Of a DNA stretch of 32,742 nt, positions 32,695-32,742 are shown piece after piece (the first letter of the stretch is position 1; every line of letters starts with the position of its first letter). Position numbers and translations under genes: made by a program. The notes below the pieces were generated by a model, which worked only from the letters and a program-made list of their open reading frames with translations, was not told the origin of the DNA and did no database searches. The stretch is from Burkholderiales bacterium (GTDB lineage Bacteria > Pseudomonadota > Gammaproteobacteria > Burkholderiales > Usitatibacteraceae): assembly GCA_026125445.1 (NCBI GenBank), contig JAHCLE010000024.1, forward strand, positions 1 through 32,742, read 5' to 3'.

Positions 32695-32742
32695 GTGAAG
32701 GCGCGCGCCGCCATCGCGTTCGTGGCGCTCCTGGCCGCCGGG
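32695..32742 (+). CDS. Start of an exported protein, cut by the window end
   Basis: A GTG at 32695 opens a frame reading KARAAIAFVALLAAG to the window edge, a typical signal-peptide n- and h-region. No ribosome site precedes it. Instead, an 11-codon frame (ATG 32663, TGA 32696-32698) with GGAA 6 nt upstream ends exactly on it as GTGA, so translation could be coupled. Nothing can be said of the mature protein. Confidence 0.5.
   Translation, partial: MKARAAIAFVALLAAG

Overview
The window is high-GC, densely packed chromosomal DNA from a Gram-negative proteobacterium, most likely a betaproteobacterium. The reasons are the many outer-membrane barrels and lipoproteins, a truncated regulatory PTS (mannose-type EIIA, HPr, EI), phoB-phoR, the DUF971-ubiE-ubiJ cluster, and very frequent 1-4 nt stop/start overlaps. 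No rRNA, tRNA, CRISPR array, prophage or insertion sequence is visible. I could not assign a genus.

Layout. 1-361: tail of an unrecognised gene, converging on an AraC-type regulator (358-1410) that diverges from two small exported proteins (1484-2514). 2585-8412 (minus strand): a tightly coupled six-gene run of polyphosphate kinase 2, small exported protein, DASS/SLC13 anion carrier, SulP-STAS anion carrier, VIT-like membrane protein and an outer-membrane-type barrel. 8614-14040 (plus): a five-gene coupled operon of DUF3300, DUF2950, DUF3302 (YiaW-like), HlyD/YiaV-like membrane fusion protein and NodT-type outer-membrane factor. 14081-17740 (plus): a GNAT acetyltransferase, a MetA-pathway-type barrel, an unknown soluble protein and an Omp85-type barrel without POTRA domains.

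17747-20204 (minus): EIIA-HPr-EI, with no sugar permease. 20287-21398 (plus): a lower-GC toxin-antitoxin pair resembling VapBC45, apparently inserted between core operons. 21422-23450 (minus): phoB-phoR, preceded by a well-formed Pho box. 23542-25277 (minus): fabA-fabB for unsaturated fatty acid synthesis. 25376-27973 (plus): DUF971, ubiE, ubiJ and an EamA transporter, all overlapping. 27979-32524 (plus): a lipoprotein N-acetylmuramoyl-L-alanine amidase and two exported ankyrin-repeat proteins. From 32695 an exported protein begins and runs off the end.

Functionally, much of the window concerns the cell envelope (barrels, lipoproteins, efflux parts, peptidoglycan amidase) and phosphate or anion handling (PPK2, SulP, DASS, PhoBR). 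The best candidates for undescribed systems are the DUF3300/DUF2950/DUF3302/HlyD/OMF operon, which looks like a tripartite exporter lacking a conventional pump, and the ppk2-linked anion transporter operon. All family assignments come from reading the protein sequences by eye; no database search was run.
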